Origin: an uncultured Paraprevotella sp.
GTDB lineage: Bacteria > Bacteroidota > Bacteroidia > Bacteroidales > Bacteroidaceae
Length of the DNA stretch: 64,000 nucleotides
Assembly (NCBI GenBank): GCA_910586505.1
Contig: CAJUGV010000006.1
Span: forward strand, 102,712 to 166,711
Reading direction: 5' to 3'
Positions within the stretch are counted from its first letter, which is position 1; the number at the start of each line of letters is the position of its first letter. This document shows positions 63,115-64,000 of the stretch, piece by piece. The notes under the pieces are model-generated. The model saw only the letters and a list, made by a program, of their open reading frames with translations. It did not search any database and was not told the origin of the DNA. The position numbers and the translations under genes were made by a program.

Positions 63115-63123
63115 ACTCTTTTT

Positions 63124-63711
63124 TTAAAATAAATATACCAGATTAACAGATGCCTTAGTGATACCGACGAAATGATGAGACCTTCCGCTGTCGATTTTCG
63201 TTCCGCACTGTGCGCAAGGATAACTGTCGAAGCGAGTGTAAGCCCATCCCACACCTATTTCCGGCTCTAAATTCCAGTGCCGGCCCAGAATCCAGGCATA
63301 ACCGTAAGCAATGCCCGCACCGGCAAACCACCCCTGATAACGCCGGTCTGAAAGCCGGGAAAAATCCGTACCCAAGAAAGAGAAGCCGTTTTTCAAACCT
63401 CCTATATTGTATTGGCCGCCTAAAGTATGAAAGCCTACAAAATGTCCTGCGAAACGGTCACAAAACCAATATCGTGCTTCCGGCTGCAACAGCCAGTGCT
63501 TCCACTTACGGGAATGAGAAAGGGTCCAGCCGTTGTAATCGGCCGAAAAATCAAACGTCCACCGTGGAGACAGACCCATTTCTATGCCCGCATTCACATT
63601 CAGAAGTACACCCGACAGTATATTGGTCTTGACTGCCGCTTTCTGTGCTTCTACCGAAGAATGAAACGATCCGGCCAGAACCGTCATCAGAAGAAAAAAC
63701 GTTCGTTTCAT
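63124..63711 (-). CDS. DUF3575 outer-membrane protein, first gene of the fimbria operon
   Basis: The 195-residue protein has a signal peptide (near VEAQ) and AAVKTNILSGVLLNVNAGIEMGLSPRWTFDFSADYNGW, the DUF3575 signature, then beta-barrel-like strands ending NLVYLF. It lies 9 bp ahead of the DUF3868 gene, and both are normally found at the start of Mfa-type operons. A 289-bp upstream stretch in this window has no good -7 box but two kinds of palindromes. Confidence 0.88.
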   Translation of the reverse strand: MKRTFFLLMTVLAGSFHSSVEAQKAAVKTNILSGVLLNVNAGIEMGLSPRWTFDFSADYNGWTLSHSRKWKHWLLQPEARYWFCDRFAGHFVGFHTLGGQYNIGGLKNGFSFLGTDFSRLSDRRYQGWFAGAGIAYGYAWILGRHWNLEPEIGVGWAYTRFDSYPCAQCGTKIDSGRSHHFVGITKASVNLVYLF

Positions 63712-63801
63712 ATATAATTCGTATTTTTTTCAGTTGATATTTAACCCCTGTTCATAAAAGGACACTATCACATACGGACACGGACAGCGAAAAACCCTCA
63801 A

Positions 63802-63816
63802 TTACAAACTTTGTAA
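63802..63816. repeat. 15-bp palindrome upstream of the fimbria operon
   Basis: TTACAAA-C-TTTGTAA is an exact palindrome centred at 63809, about 98 bp before the DUF3575 ATG. It lies directly beside the only weak -7 candidate on the minus strand (TAAAATTG at 63826-63819), so it could be an operator for the operon. Confidence 0.6.
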
Positions 63817-63951
63817 CTCAATTTTATTTGTTCCGGTCGCATTTATTTATCCCTCTTAATCCTACAATACGATTCCGTCAAGTAACATAGCATCCCAACA
63901 TACTGCCAACACACTTACATAATCTCTATAAAACCTTCTAAAAAACTACCC

Positions 63952-64000
63952 TTCTCTTAGTAAGAGAAATACAAAACCCCTTTCTCTTAGTAAGAGAAAG
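63952..64000. repeat. Two identical palindromes 30 bp apart at the window edge
   Basis: TTCTCTTAGTAAGAGAA (63952-63968) recurs at 63982-63998 inside a longer 21-bp palindrome (63980-64000). Centres are 63960 and 63990, 30 bp apart. They may be the start of a longer array that continues beyond the window. Upstream of the fimbria operon; could be a phased operator or a recombination site. Confidence 0.75.

Noticed and set aside
63952..64000. CRISPR array
   Set aside because: Only two repeats, each a 17-bp palindrome with 13 bp between; too short and too symmetrical for a CRISPR repeat, and no spacer series is visible.

Overview
This window is a Bacteroidaceae chromosome segment (Bacteroides or Phocaeicola). 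The evidence is the repeated TAnnTTTG -7 promoter boxes, the SusC-era envelope families (DUF3078, DUF3575, DUF3868, DUF4249, DUF4906, DUF5723), a Mfa-type fimbria operon and a Bacteroides-type L-rhamnose operon. I see no rRNA, tRNA, CRISPR array, insertion sequence or complete mobile element.

Layout. 1-2315: Kdo/phospholipid genes (partial cardiolipin synthase, kdsD, kdsA). 2616-5314: small accessory zone with a decayed phosphoribosyltransferase-like gene, an alpha/beta hydrolase, a MaoC-type hydratase and a repeat-rich spacer. 5439-11022: marC, a split two-subunit chromate-type transporter, purL. 11300-14573: an uncharacterised lipoprotein plus DUF5723 envelope pair. 15348-16554: mtn-luxS. 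16872-19738: recR operon with a membrane protein, a GT2 glycosyltransferase and a GNAT acetyltransferase. 19825-25441: engB, a DUF3078 barrel, pyrG, yidC. 25520-29113: an exported S9 peptidase and an MFS transporter, probably one peptide-use unit. 29532-33904: surface lipoprotein, TonB-dependent receptor, DUF4249 lipoprotein. 33894-37940: ybaK, uvrA and an orphan protein with a type B T9SS-like C-terminal domain. 38028-40498: LysM/binding-protein fusion plus a PorT-like barrel. 40492-44933: a HAD hydrolase gene broken by one in-frame amber codon, then metH (short form), smpB and a DMP19-family gene.

45025-53689 is a rhamnose regulon: rhaB-rhaA-rhaT-rhaD-rhaM-GH2 on the minus strand with a divergent AraC-type regulator. 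Two TGTCCAA direct repeats exactly 21 bp apart sit just upstream of the rhaB promoter and look like the regulator's operator. 53701-63711 is a six-gene fimbria operon: DUF3575, DUF3868/OmpA-like, major fimbrillin, anchor, accessory lipoprotein, DUF4906 tip protein. Its upstream region ends, at the window edge, in two identical palindromes 30 bp apart.

The most interesting items are the palindrome pair upstream of the fimbria operon, the predicted rhamnose operator, the amber-interrupted HAD gene, the MetH that stops at the linker to the reactivation domain, the orphan T9SS-type domain, and several unnamed envelope modules. I do not see a convincing wholly new system; the best candidates for uncharacterised biology are the 11300-14573 pair and the 29532-33904 unit.
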